NCBI GenBank assembly: GCA_015680685.1
Contig: MNCI01014538.1
Location: 163,802 to 227,801 of the forward strand
Length of the DNA: 64,000 bases
Source of the DNA: Gnetum montanum
Taxonomy: Eukaryota; Streptophyta; Gnetopsida; Gnetales; Gnetaceae
Direction: 5' to 3'
Both the position numbers and the translations under genes were made by a program. Below are positions 8,536 through 21,472 of the stretch, one piece after another; positions within the stretch are counted from its first letter, which is position 1; each line of letters starts with the position of its first letter. A model generated the notes under the pieces. The model saw only the letters and a program-made list of their open reading frames with translations, searched no databases and was not told the origin of the DNA.

Positions 8536-11439
8536 TAGGGGCCAAGGGTGCTCAGCCTATTTTAAGTGATATGTGGACTAACAGCATTTTTTTCACTTGT
8601 TTATTTATTCAGTGGGAATGTTGATCTCATTTTACATGTGAAGCCTTTTTTTTGCTGTGGATTTTGGTTTGGTTTAGGTTGTGGAGGCGATGCGTTATAG
8701 TGGTTTGTGCCCCGTCTTTGGTACAGTATAGTGATGGCTTCATGGATATCTGCATTTTTCACAAAGGTGGTGTGGCTTAGGTTTAGTGAATTGTGTGAAG
8801 GTGTTCTTGTTACGTAGAGCTTTGGAAGCTCATTTGCTTGAGTGTAGGTGAGCTTTAACTGGAAGAATATGAACTTTAACCGGAAGAAGGTTATGATGTT
8901 CATGAAGCTTGTTTTCCTTGAGAGGCTTTTAAGGATTGGTGGTAAAGAGGAAAAACCCATAAGAGCATCCTAAAACTATTTGTTGTATTTTTTTCCTTTT
9001 AATTTTGCTTTTGAGGGTGTAGGGTTATTATTAGTACTATGCTTTCATCAATGTACATTTCATTTTTAATATAATTGTTTTGTTGGGTTTCATACCCTTT
9101 ATTTTTTGTAGGTCTAGGTCTAGTTTAACCGCAGGTGGACTATGCCTTTATGATCACAAAATTGCGAGAATACATGGTGCCTATTAGATTAAGGTTAGAT
9201 GTGTAGTGCCTTTTAAATTAAGGTTAGATGTGTAGTGATTATGTTATAGATAATATTCGAAGTGATAGGATGAAGAAGATATAAGATTATTGGTAGCACA
9301 AATATGTAATACTCTCTTAATATAGCTAGAATGTGCCTCTAACTACCTAATTTTGATTTTAATCAGAAAACAGTAAGGGGGTTGCTGTACCAAAAGCCAA
9401 AGCTTAGGACTTACGCTGCAGTACACACGGAATCTTGATAAAGTATTTCTAAAAAAAGAATAAAGAGAAGGGATAAAGTAGCATGAAAACTAGAGTGAGT
9501 TGTCATACTTTTTAAAGGGAAGCAACTTTTGAACCATGGCAACGACAGAGATAAGGAAGCAGTTTTTGAACCATGGTGGTGGTGATGGTGATGATGGCAT
9601 AGATAAGGATGTAATAATGGCTTCTTTAGCAAAGAGATCAAATGGTGGTGATAGCAGAGAGAAGGATGCAATTGCTTTTTTAACATAGAGGAGATGAGGA
9701 TGATGTGCAGTATTATTTGGGTTTGAAAGTGTTTTTGCTTGAGTGTTTTTTTTATATTACTTTGTCAATTTCTTTTTGTGTTGTACCGTGCTAATAAACC
9801 AGCTTATAGAGTAATAAGTTTTATACTTCACATGAAATCCCTAGTTCATCTTTAGCTAAATTATTAAAATAAAAAATATAATCATAATTTTGAGATTTAG
9901 CAAAAATATAATCATTAGAGTAATATTAGTAATATTTTTTATTTTTTATACTCAATGTTGGTGTGATTGATATATGCCAATGAATTCTATTTTTGAATTT
10001 ACATTTTAACTAAACTTAAGTACTTAAAAAAATGGAAAAAAATAACAAAACAAAAAATGTGCATCAAAAATTGAAAATGATATTATATATGACATGAATA
10101 AAAATTTATAAATTTACTTAATATCTAAATTAGTACAAAATACTAAAATATCTTTCATTCCATCAATTATAACTTATGCATCACAAGTTTAAATTGTGGC
10201 TTATCCATAACCATTTTTATCTTTGTACCTTATTTGTGAAAATCTTGATTTGATTAATGGCTTACAGAAAGGTTTTTGCTTGCTATTCACTTTTGATTAA
10301 TGGGGGTTGGAAGGGTTTACATTAAATATACTTTACATGAGAATTTTCTCCATCATGGGGTTAACAAAAAATTCATAACTTATTAGCAAGTTTTAACAGT
10401 ATGGTTACATTAAATGTACCTTTTGGAAATTAGCATTCTTATTTACCTATAGTCAAATTAGAAAATTTTCAAAAGGTACCTAAATTATTTGATTAGAGCG
10501 TAACTGCCTAGAATATGCTTCTAGACAACAAAGCAAGTAATAGTCAACAAAGCAAGTAATAGTGTTGAGCTTTAAAGCTAGGAAGATCTTTTTGCTAGGC
10601 ACCTACAAGTTTGTTTGAGTTTTAGATTCGAGAGCAATAGTAATAATTCTGCCATTATCGTTGTTTCTCCTGTTGCTTTTGCTAGTTGATCTAGCTCTTA
10701 CTTTGTTAGAATGACACAATTCATTAACATTCAGATTCTTTTGAACTAAACTATGTGTGCTCAAGTCATGATGATGTACAACCAATTGATCAAAAGTTGC
10801 TACACAACGTTTCTGCTTAACATGAAGTTGCTCTCCTAGATGTTGTCCAAGGAAGCATGTACAATACCAATGGGACCCCTATCATTTTCATCATGGATTT
10901 CAATCCTTTGACTAAATCCTTAAATGTTAGAGACCTTGAACTCTTGCAATTGTGACAACATGATCCACATCTAACAAATGTCTTCCCCAAACCTATCATC
11001 TATTGGAGAAATTTTCAAACTATGGAGATTCCTGATGTTACAACAGATTCATAACAACAGATTCAATTATGATGTTCAAAATTTTTGATCTTTAGATTGT
11101 TGGCCCACCCTCACACCTACAAATGTGAGGGTTACCATTTTTTCTTTCCAACAAGTGCCCATTGTTTCCTTTTAGAAAGGCCATGTTTTTCTTATAAATT
11201 ATTTACTGCCAACCTTATTTTTGGCATGCATCCAACAACAAAGGCACACTGATAAGGGGTGAAATTCCCCAAAAGTACTTCATGTTGCTTTCAATGTTTG
11301 TCATTTTTACCTCTTTTGCAATTCAATTTTAGCAGTTAATTCAATGTTTTGTGATATCTTTGCTTTTCTACATTTTATTTGGTCTCTACCAACTCTCTCT
11401 AGTTGTTGCATGTGATTTGCATAAAATTTTTAACTTAGG
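8536..11439. other. Gene-free AT-rich intergenic DNA
   Basis: No gene recognised on either strand. Minor features: GGTTAGATGTGTAGTG occurs twice about 30 bases apart near 9193-9238; two imperfect copies of a TTTTGAACCATGG block lie near 9526-9600; an 18-bp unit (CAACAAAGCAAGTAATAG) is doubled near 10529-10564. From about 11310 the sequence matches the flank of another SINE copy at 54.8-55.0 kb. The open frames here are short and lack codon structure. Confidence 0.6.
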
Positions 11440-11595
11440 CAATAATAAGGTGTTAGCCTAGTGGTACGAGTCTTGGCTTGGTAACCCCATGTCACAGGTT
11501 CAATTCTACTAAGTAGGACTAAGTTATAAACTTCTATAAATCTTGGGGTATACCTATGTTCCACTTATTTTGGGTTCCAACACCCCCATAATTTT
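11440..11595 (+). repeat. tRNA-derived SINE, copy 1
   Basis: A SINE with a pol III internal promoter: an A-box-like TAGCCTAGTGG at 11454-11464 and a B-box-like GGTTCAATTCT at 11497-11507. The body ends in TTTGGGTTCCAACACCCCC. Homologous copies sit at 12341-12495 (plus), 54966-55125 (plus) and about 55571-55668 (minus). The tRNA-like part would not fold as an intact cloverleaf, so this is a SINE and not a tRNA gene. Confidence 0.8.
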
Positions 11596-12340
11596 GTGAG
11601 CCAACCAAACCAGAACTTTATAACTCACCATTGTTACAACTTACAATTGCTTACTATTATAATTTTTTATAATTAGTGATGCTTTAAAATTGTAACATGA
11701 CGTTATGAGAGATATTTTATTAGGTTATATATAAATAAAACTCTAAATGGTTTGTCCATCAGGCTACTTTTTGAGGAAGGCATAGCCCAACCAGGTTTCA
11801 GAGGAGGCCCAGTTGTATTAGAAGATTCCAACCCTTTTTCAAGTCTTTCTTTGTCTTCTTTATCAAAAGGGCAATCCCCAAAAGTAGTAACCCCTTAGCC
11901 TTAGGAAGAAGCAACTTGAGCTATAATGAAAATTTTTGTTGCTTCCCAACAATTTCCTCCATGTTAGCTAACAACCTTATCATACTCTATGTAAGAACCC
12001 CTAATAAACAAAGTGTTATAGTACTTATGTGGTGGTATTAGTACATGAGGCTAGCCAAGTATAGGCACTTTCGTTGTTTAGTACTGTATAGATTGACCCT
12101 ACTCCTCCTACTAATCATATATATATATAGCTTAGAGAATAATCGACATTTCTTGCTTAAGGTTTGAGAGGTTCCTATATGTACAAAATAAATGATGAAA
12201 AAAAGTCTTAGGAAATTCTACATGAGTGAATTCACAAAAATAAGTATAACAAAGAAAGGTTTAAGGGGTTTTGTGTTGTCAAAATTTAGCATGACTAAAA
12301 ATGCCTTTGATGATTGGCATCTTAACCAAAATTATTTTAC
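11596..12340. other. Non-coding spacer between SINE copies
   Basis: AT-rich DNA with no recognised gene. It contains a short (AT)n run near 12117-12129. No LTR, terminal repeat or coding motif was seen. Confidence 0.5.
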
Positions 12341-12495
12341 AACAATGAGGTGTTAACCTAGTGGTACAGGTCTTGACCTTTGTAACCCCAAGTCACAAGT
12401 TTGATTCTACTAGGTAGCACTAAGTTATAAACTTCAATAAATCTTGGGATATACTTATGTTTCACTTATTTTGGGTTCCAAGAACCCTCCCCAAG
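12341..12495 (+). repeat. tRNA-derived SINE, copy 2
   Basis: Second copy of the same family, about 900 bases from copy 1 and in the same direction. It has TTAACCTAGTGG at the A-box, AGTTTGATTCT at the decayed B-box and CACTTATTTTGGGTTCCAA at the 3' part. It matches copy 1 over about 150 bases. Confidence 0.8.
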
Positions 12496-12954
12496 ACCCT
12501 CCTAAGCCAAAATTATTTTATACCCATATTAATATTTGAGAATGACAAATAGGTGATACCCTTTTTTGACAAAAGTCTCCTTCTTTGATGTTAAGGAAAT
12601 TAGTTGCAACCTAACATGCCTAACTACTTGTACAAATTTCCATTATGTTATTAATTTGAAATTATGCTATTATTTTGGAATGCCAAATCCTTCACACTAG
12701 TGGATGGTTAGATCATAGGATCATGTAATCCAGTTTTTCATTAACTCTTTTCATGTTCCATAGCTTGTGTGCTCATTTGAAGAATGAGCCTATTAAACAA
12801 CTACAAGGATGCTTTGCTCTGTTCACCATGCTCCTTAAAGAACAAATGTATCTTAAATTTTCACATATACAAGTTTTTTTAAAAAAATTTTGTTTGTGAG
12901 GTATGCTTAGAGAAAGTCGTAGGAGTAGTAACATTCATGCACTTGTAAGGAGGT
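12496..12954. other. Non-coding DNA left of element E1
   Basis: AT-rich sequence without recognised features up to the left end of E1. The five bases flanking E1 on the left (GAGGT, 12950-12954) do not match those on the right (AAAGC, 22353-22357), so no target-site duplication survives. Confidence 0.5.
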
Positions 12955-13826
12955 TGATGAGTCATGTTTTGGTAGGGCTTTGATATCAGAGTCACGTTAT
13001 CAGGTATTCGATATTGAGGCACAACCTCTGATGTCGGGGATCCGATATCTCCCCTTCTGTGCTAGCCTATAAATACAACACTTGGGTGCACAGTTTGGAT
13101 ATAGATTACAATATATTTTTAGATGTAGACGTAGAGAAGTTTTATTAGTTTGTTTCCAGTGCATACACGTAGTGTGATGTTAAGTGAGTGTACGACATCC
13201 TTATTCGAGTGTGACATACTTGGACATGTTACATGTTCAGCAATAAAGATCAAGATTACTTCCATCATTGTAGCACCCACTTCGCTTTATTATTGTTAAT
13301 TACTTAAATGCTTATTGTTTTCCTTAGTTAATGTTTATTATTTATTGCTTTTTATTGTTTTTGTCATTAAGCGTAATGAGTACGACTAATCGCGAGCACT
13401 TAGGCATAATTACTTGGTAACCCAGTAGTGTTATCGTTTGGTACGTGTAGTAACGGTACGCTTGGTAATCCCAACAGTAGTTATGTGAAGTCCAAGGCAT
13501 GTACAGAAGGTTAGGAACTAATACTCATCGCACATAGGATAGTTTAGACTTTATTTTTCATTGTTAATTATTTTAAATCATTGGTTTCCTTATTATCATT
13601 AGGAGTAGCATAAGGCTGAAACAACATCAAGAATCATATAACTCACTATGGACTAAACCATATATAACAAAGCTACCACTAGTTCGAGTGGGAAGACAAC
13701 AAATTGCGATCAAGGCATAATGATCTAGATGTCACAACTAGTCCCATCCACGAAATTTGACCAAATAGTGCATGAACACTTGTGATTCGTATGGTTGGAC
13801 GTAAGGGGGTACCTCACTGCTCATCA
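12955..13826 (+). repeat. E1 5' LTR (872 bp)
   Basis: Left long terminal repeat of E1. It begins TGATGAGTCATG and ends CTCATCA, matching the right copy (21473-22352) over its whole length with scattered substitutions, many of them C/T or G/A. A TATA box (TATAAATA) lies at 13068-13075, and an AATAAA signal (AGCAATAAAGATC) near 13242, so U3, R and U5 can be placed. The primer-binding site follows directly. Confidence 0.95.
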
Positions 13827-13827
13827 T

Positions 13828-13847
13828 TGGCACCATTTCCAGGGATG
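13828..13847 (+). promoter_or_regulatory. E1 primer-binding site (tRNA-Asp type)
   Basis: The sequence TGGCACCATTTCCAGGGATG starts one base after the 5' LTR. It fits the Athila-type site TGGCGCCGTTGCCGGGGA, complementary to the 3' end of plant tRNA-Asp, with changes of the kind expected from cytosine deamination at CG and CNG sites. This links E1 to the Athila group. Confidence 0.8.
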
Positions 13848-13951
13848 GTGCTAGTTATCTAGATTAGTTATATTATACATGATATCTCTAAACGCATTAA
13901 CGATTTACCTTTCAAAAAATATTAAGTCACACACATCATAAACTAACAATA

Positions 13952-16330
13952 ATGTCTCTTTCATGTGGAAGCAATAATGCATCATATGAAGAGAACATTC
14001 ATAGGAGAACTAATGAGATAAATATTGAAGAAAATTGAAGTGACTAACCTCATGTAGGGGTTTCATATGTTCATGACCACCCTAACTATAGTTAAGAACT
14101 ACATTCACCTAAGGTAGATAATTCTAGAGGAGATGGAGTAAGTCCTAGATCAAGAAGGACCTCAAGGCCTAGGACCTCCTTAAAACCTAGAAAAGATAAA
14201 TCAAGGGACCATGGGGAGAACTATAGAAGCCATGGCGATTCTCCCAGTTCCTCATCTTCCTCTTCCTCTTTAGTATATAGTTTTGACGAGGATGAACCTA
14301 GGTATAGAGATCGAGCTCCACTATGAGGTCGAAATAAAAATAGAAATTAAAACCAGGGAAAAATCAAAGACATCAAAATGCACATAGACAAAATCATCAC
14401 AATTAGACAAATAGGAATAGAAATTTTCACCATGATGTGTTTGATGATGATGAACCCTTGTTGGCCACTAAGAGCATGACATAGATTGCAGAGATATTTA
14501 AAATACCTCATAGGCATTGAAAGGAAAGTCACATCAAAAGGCTTGACATGAATAACATCCCTAAATTTGCAGGAGGCTATAATTCTAATCCACAACATCA
14601 TTTACAAGCCTTCCATGATACCTGCATCTTATAGAACATTGAAAATGGGTGGAAAAACCTTAATCTATTTTCTAGAACACTAGTAGACAAAGCCTAAGTG
14701 TGGTATAGATCATTGAAACCAAATTCAATCCATCAGTGGTCCACAATGGTGGAACTTTTCAACAAGAAATACCAAACCTTTGCAAGTGTGTCCAACCTAA
14801 GGAAATGAATCCAAGGATGGAAACAAGAACAACATGAACCCTTGGATATGGCCCTAGATAGATACTATTCTCTACTACATAGATGTCCAGGTCATAGTTT
14901 CTCTCAAGAAGAGCAATTTTTCCACATCATAGATGGGCTTCATAGTCAAAGTAGAGAGACCCTTGAGAGATATGCTCAAGGTCAATTATATGAATTGAGA
15001 ACCCATCAGATCCAAAGGCTAATCAAGCATGTGGCAAAAGAAGGAGAGCTATGTACATGAGAGAATGTTGAGGAATATCATTGGAACCCAACTCTTCAAA
15101 AGAAGAAGGTTCATCTCTATGATAAGGAAAAAAAAGTAGCTCTCGATGAGGTGATTTCACAACAAACCTTGCCAATGCAACAGTCTATTGCTAAACTTCA
15201 AGCAAGGTTAGATAAGATGTCGGAATAGATAAATGAGAAAGTTACAACTTGCATAGAAATTGTAGAGGAGAGAGTAATGCAAAAAAAATCAAGTGATCAC
15301 AATAAAAGAAGGAAAAAGAATCAAGAGACAGGTAAGAACACTGATCAGCAAAAAGGGGAAATGATTATAGAAGAAGAGGCTATAAACTTACCCACCAAAG
15401 AAGATGGTGGATGTGACATCTACCTATATGATCATCCGAAAGGCTATTTCCTAGTCATGTTACATCTACATGAGTATTGAACTTTTGCATTGAATCCCAA
15501 GTTCGTACCAAAGTAAATGCCTAGGAAATCACCTTTCTCACAAGGCAATTATAGATAGTCCGACAACCAATCGCACTATCCTAGTGGGACTTCTTACTAG
15601 CCTCAACACTATCATCAACTGCAATGGCAAAACCCACAATCGTGGGAGAGGCCATCATCAAACTAGCCCTACCCTTATTTTCAGCCGGCCCTATCTGGAT
15701 ACTACGTTCAACAACCTATTTCCCCAACTAGTTTTACTTCATCTACCTCAAATTACTATTGCCACTCTCCTAAATATCATCAACTTGCAACATCTTCTAT
15801 GAGATCACCACCTCATAGCTCTCACCCCCCATCATATCCTCAATATTCTCATACCTCCCTCCATCACATGTCACAACCAAAAACATAGAAAGGTTCAATG
15901 CCACAACATCAATGAAAGAATGCCACTTGTGTTGTAGACATACACAAAAATAATAATGCTAGTAGTTCTCCACCACAATCTCAGAAACATCCTTTCTTTA
16001 GGGTGGTTTCCATGTGTAAGCATAACACTCATGGATATACTAACTCATCCAAAAAGCATAATGCTAATCAAGTGCATCACCCTTCCTTTCACAACTAATG
16101 TCCTCTAATCCTATGCAAATGCCAACATCCATTGTTACTCCAACACTTGATAGAAACGATGAATCTGGCACTGTGGAGAGATAGAAGAATCCTTGCATAA
16201 CTAATCATGATAAAGGGCACATTCACAGGCTAGAAATGCACAAATCTAACACAATTTCTATTCTGATCCACTATATGTTTCAAAACCAAGTGTGTGAGTA
16301 ACAACCCATCTACGCAGGTGCCACTAAACT
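13952..16330 (+). pseudogene. E1 gag (decayed)
   Basis: Capsid/nucleocapsid gene of E1, broken by many stops and shifts. Recognisable parts are PKFAGGYNSNPQHHLQAF (near 14563), WSTMVELFNKKYQTF (near 14735) and an open piece at 14842-15057 (MDMALDRYYSLLHRCPGHSF at its start), which together resemble the retrotransposon gag domain of Athila/Tat elements. A Lys/Glu-rich stretch follows at 15240-15400, then GGCDIYLYDHP and a Pro/Ser/Tyr-rich tail to about 15.9 kb. E2 has the matching pieces GGYNYNPQNHHQAF and GGCDICQYEHP. The ATG at 13952 matches the start of the gag of E2 and E3 in position only. Confidence 0.75.
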
Positions 16331-17158
16331 AGAAGACACCTAGTGGTTTGAAAATGAAGATTTAACATTATTTCACAAATGCATGGAGCCTACCTACCCA
16401 CTAATTAATTCTTATCATGGTCAAAAGCTTAGTCATGGGGGAGATGCCCCATGCTAAAATCAAGAATTAATAAGTGTTTTTCATCTTTTTGTTTTACAAT
16501 TTTTTATCATTTTCTCATTTCTTGATACAAATTTTTTCCATTCTTTTTAACTTTTTCCACAAATTGTTTTCATTTCCTTTGTTAGTAATCTCGTCTTTGA
16601 ATAAAATAACAAGATGTAGCTCATTGAGGTGAGGATTTCTCTATGTTGTCAAAGTCATGAGGGACTGATTATTTGGATAGTGAGGCCACGTCATCCATCC
16701 ATCCATTCCATTAATAAGAGGTTCTTACCATGGTCATAATGATATTCTTTTTTCCATCATCAAACTAAGAATAAACTTGTAATCATTGTGTCTGGACAAA
16801 AAATTAAAGAACCAAGTAGGAATGCAAAGGGTGTGACATCAAGGGGATTTGTAGATTCTCTTGGATTGCTTCTATATGTCTATCATGTTGCTAAGGTTGT
16901 AATTATATCCTTGTAAATCTAACAAAACAAAGGGAGTAAGAGTAAAACAAGTGCTCCCTTACCATGTCACTAGAAAGACATGTTACCCATGCTTGCAGGT
17001 AGTCCTCTAGTAAGGTTGATACAAATAAAAATAAAATAAAAGGGAACTAAATAAATTTCTAAGGGTCCCACTAGAAAGATGTGTTACCCATGTCTGAAGG
17101 TTGGTGACTTCCTAGAAATCAAAAAAAGGAAGAAGAAGAAGAAGAAGAAGAAGAAGAA

Positions 17159-17199
<41 letters not shown>

Positions 17200-18550
17200 A
17201 GAAAGAGAGAACTACCATGCATAAACTTATTCCTTGGACAAAACACCAAGTGATGTTACTCCTTGCAATGGTGGTAGTCTTATGGTTGTCAATCTAAGAG
17301 ATAAAATAATGCAATGTCATTGGAATGTGTCTTGGACTTGGTTTGAATCTTGGAAAGAAGGGCTAATGATTACTGTAACCATTAATAACACATAAGGACT
17401 CATTATGCCTATGGTAAGGCACCTCACATTCCAATTTTTGTAATCCTTTCTAAACTCCATCTCATCTCACTGTTCGCATGATCATAACCTGTGGTTTTGT
17501 GTAACATAGAGTTATTCTCTCAAATTAGTGGTTCTAACATGTGTGTTTTTCTCAATTGATGTGCATTGCATTCAATGCCTTTGGTGCCTATGAACATTTT
17601 TAGATGTGGTTATATAAGGGCATTAAGGGCCAAAGCCTACTTTGGGAAGGACACACTTATACAACTTTTGTAACTTATACTTGTATGATACAACTACATC
17701 ATCTTGAACCTTCCAAGTGCATACATGTCAATTTTAACACCTTTCCTTATCATACAACCTATCTATTCTATATCATGGACTTTGTACCCTTTTCTTACAT
17801 CTTCTAAAGCTTTTAATTTTTGCAATTCCATCTTCTAACATTACTGGTGCCTAAATATGAATTCTCACTTACCCCAGAACTTTGAACTTTACATGAAACC
17901 TTCCAACCAATCATAGAGCTTTATTTTCCATGTTGAATTTTCCCATGAAGTGTAATTTTAAGACCCCTGCTATGGGGTTCACAAAAACCTATAAATAGGA
18001 CCCTTGTGAAGCTCCAACATTCATTCTCATCAATTGTTGCTAGGGGAGTTTTTGCATTTTTCTCTCTTAACTAAGAGCTTTGTGCATCCAACTTCCACAT
18101 GTGATATCTAGCTCCATACCACTTTGATTTCCATGGTCTTTGAACCTATTTGATCTAGGAGTGTTCAATTTCATTGAGAGGGGGTGCTTATGTGGAAAAC
18201 TTGCACTAATTTTTTGAAATTTGCTATCACTTGGAAGGTATTATAAGGGTAAGAATGTTAAAAAACTAAAGTATTTCAATCAACAATTAGTTGTATGCAT
18301 GCCAAAATATTTAATTATCTCACCGAAGGAATCATAAGCATCATTATAAGTCATACATAAGGGAAAATAAGTCAATTTCAAAGGTTCATAATAGAATTTA
18401 ACATTTTTTGGGCATTTTTCTTAAAATTTTTCTAACTCTACAATCACATGAACTAAGAAATTAATGAAACTAAGGACATGAGTAAGGTATAACCATATTG
18501 ATGATAAATAAAAAATGCCTTAGTAACACCAAATCCTTGATTGATTGCAG
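16331..18550 (+). other. E1 spacer between gag and 3' ORF
   Basis: Non-coding part of E1. It contains the pol deletion point near its left end, the compound microsatellite at 17118-17206 and T-rich stretches like those downstream of integrase in E2. The short frames 17079-17297 and 17604-17807 are a microsatellite translation and chance. Confidence 0.6.
17118..17206 (+). repeat. Compound microsatellite (AAG)n(AAAG)n
   Basis: A purine-only run made of about twelve AAG units followed by about nine AAAG units and a short GA tail. It lies inside E1. A pure GAA-type strand of this length can form triplex DNA, and such repeats expand easily by slippage. Confidence 0.95.
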
Positions 18551-21290
18551 ATGGCCCCAAAAAGAGGAGGATAAGAAGGACCTTTGTAGGATGCAAGCAA
18601 ACACCCCAGAGGTAGCAAAGGTAGACTAGGAGAATAAGGCCTACTAGCTGCACATGAAGAATAGGAGGCCTAATCATTTAGCATTCATTAAGAGGCCCTT
18701 ATTACAGGATAGTTGATTCAAGTAGAGGTTGTAGGTCCAAAGGCTCAAGCACAGGGACAACACCTCACATTGTTCCAAGAATGCCTCCAAGCCATATAGG
18801 AGCGATCCATGTTGACCATAGTCATCATGGAAATGAACTTTGGGCAATTCATGGAATTTATCCTTGAGGTAGTCAAAATTCATCTTTAGGCATAACCTTT
18901 ATGGCACATTCTTTCTAAAAGTGGGTAATGGTATCTTGGTGAGACATATCAATTCTGGCAAAATAAAGAGGAGGGCACCATTGTCAACATTGGTGGAGTC
19001 TTTATCTCTTTCTCAGTAAAGGCCATTATGGAGGCTTTGAACATACCCAATGTTAGGGCCAAGGTAGCACATTTGTCCATAAGATTTGATGCAGAAACAA
19101 GGAAGCTATGGCTGAAACGAGCATATATCAAAGAAAAGATATATAATGAGCTAACTCTAGAATAGAGAATTTATTTCAAAATTAGCACATATCATCTCTT
19201 CCCTATTGAAGGGCTCAATAGGATATCAACCTACGCAACCAGAGGAAGTGTAATCTTGATGGACAAATATAGTGCCAATCGTGCCCAACTGTACTTCATG
19301 GAGATTCAATGGTGGTTCAAGGAAAGAAAGGTAGGGAAGCCAACACTTCCATTCCCTTGCCTGATTAGAAAGTTATGCAAGCACACTGAAATCTTGTTAC
19401 ACAAATAATGTTCCTAGGAGGGCCCAAAATGCTTCATTCTATGAGTTGCTCAAACCAACAGCACTAAGGAAAGACCTTGGTGAAGAGCAAGATCAAGAAC
19501 TAGATAAGGAGTGCGAATAGGAACCAGAGAAGGAGCTAGAGTAGGAACTAGAGCCATGACAAGAGTCACAGGTTCTACTACCATCACTGTAAGATTATAG
19601 GCCCACAATGAACCATTTACAGCAAATTATTAAAACTCTCAGCTAGGGAAGTAGGGACAAATCCAACTTCTTCTAAGTCATTGATGCTACCATTCAGCCT
19701 ACAGTTTTTGCTAGTACATCAAGGGGATAAATTTCTTTGTAATTAGGAGGAGAAGCCCAGTGGTCACAGTAGATCTTTGGAAATGACACATCTTTCCAAG
19801 TGGTGCTTGAAATGGGGGAAGGTGCCACATTTGTGATCATGCAGTACCAAGATGTGGTAGGCACAATAGAAGTAATAATAGACCACATTAAAGAATCCTC
19901 TAATGTGCCTATGGTGCCCCCGGTGGACTTGATTGGAACCAAAGATGCATAGATGTTAGCCTACACTTTGATGACTCCTGTGGCTCATGAGGATGTTCTC
20001 GATATATTACTATAGATCAAGCAAGTCATGACAACCCTCTTCAACATACCCAGTGATGTCACTACAGTACAATGTGACCTCATAGCCACCAAGGAAAAAT
20101 TGGTCATGGAAAATACTAGGATAGAGCATGCAGAAGTACATGTACACTGACTACAATAAGAGCTCATTGCCCTGAGAGCCGAAAGAAGGAATCCTTGCCA
20201 ATTCATTGCACTTGACTAGTTGAAGTAATTTCAAACAAAGCAGCTAGGCTAATTGATTAAGCAGAAAAAAAGTGGCTGACCAAGAAAAGGAGAAAGCCGT
20301 TTGAAATGCCTTAGTCGTAGAAGCCCAAGCATATGCTCATGTAAAGGCATTGACTGTTGCACAAGAAGAAAATAAGCAGCTTGTTGTTGACAATGCAAGG
20401 TTGACCACCATTAAGAAGTAGAAAACCATTTTGGAAGAGAGCATCTACCAATTGAGGGAGAAACTAGTGAGGGTCAACTAGTACATAAGTAGATTGGCTA
20501 AAGATAACTAAACCCTCTCAATGGAGGAGGTATGCACCATACGCCAAAAGTATACAATTGAGATAAGTGCATGGTAGAATGAGACCAAGAATCACAAGAA
20601 GTTGAAAGAACACTTCTAGGACCAAATTGACATGTATAAGAAAATCAATGAAAAAGAAATCTAGATGGCAAAGGCTTGCATTAGTTCCATGTTAGTGTAG
20701 AATCCTGACTGGTAGTCCATCTTGGATAGCCATGCCATGGTCCACCAAGTAGAAGTGAAAAATAAGGACCTACATATTGGGGATTTAAAGGAGTACATGA
20801 CATTAGCTAACCTTGCTATGTTAACAATAGGTTGGTCCAAAAATGAATTGGAACAATAAGTAGTAATCACCTATGCCTTAAATGAGAAAGAGTTTGCAAA
20901 TAGGAAAGATGTTCTATAGAAACTCCATGTGGACTTGGAACTAGAAACAATTAAGGCTTACTACCATGGGCATAGAGATGTAGTTTCACACCTAGCTAAG
21001 AGATTAATAAATTATTATGAATTGAGAGAAAAGGGTAGGACTTTTGAGGAGGAATGGAGATAGTTTGAGGCATGGTATGTGAAAGTGAATCAGATGTTCC
21101 CATAGCTATCATGTCCATGGGATGTACCAATTCTAGCACACATAGTATCATCAACCTAGATGGTGCATGACTCAAGAATGGAGAAGGAGAAGTTACAAGT
21201 GCTCTTAAATCATTACAAATTCTGGAAGTCCAACGACAAAGAGAAGCCGTTAATGGAAGAGCCACCACCTCTAGGAACTACATAAGCTTT
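18551..21290 (+). pseudogene. E1 3' ORF: plant-transposon-type domain plus coiled coil (decayed)
   Basis: A decayed reading frame between the spacer and the 3' LTR, beginning MAPKRGG at 18551. The N-terminal half contains FISFSVKAIMEALNIPNVRA and RAYIKEKIYNELTLE (about 19005-19160), homologous to E2's SYLVQAIVEALGLPKTRINL. The pattern resembles the plant transposon protein domain of Athila-group elements (family call tentative). The second half (about 20.2-20.9 kb) is Lys/Glu/Gln-rich and coiled-coil-like. It ends with EEPPPLGTT near 21280. No transmembrane segment typical of an envelope protein is visible. Function unknown. Confidence 0.6.
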
Positions 21291-21460
21291 CCCAATTTTG
21301 TTATTTTGTTGTGTCATGTCCATTTTTGTCAAACATCACTGCAATATGAAAGAGTCAATTTGTGTATCTATGAAAGTCAATCAATAATCCCATACCTTCT
21401 CAATAATTTGTAAAGAACTTGTTCCTCATTTTGTACAACTCGAGGATGATTTTTCATTTA

Positions 21461-21472
21461 GTCGTGGAGGTA
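21461..21472 (+). promoter_or_regulatory. E1 polypurine tract
   Basis: GTCGTGGAGGTA lies directly before the 3' LTR. It corresponds to GTTGTGGGGGTA in E2 and GTCATGTGGGTA in E3, each next to the TGATG start of the LTR and each preceded by a conserved GAGGATGA-TTTTCATTTAG-like stretch. It primes plus-strand DNA synthesis in LTR elements. Confidence 0.75.

Noticed and set aside
11440-12495. Possible tRNA genes because of A-box and B-box sequences
   Set aside because: No complete cloverleaf, and homologous copies with non-tRNA tails show that these are SINEs.
17079-17297. Lys-rich ORF
   Set aside because: Mostly a translation of the AAG/AAAG microsatellite.
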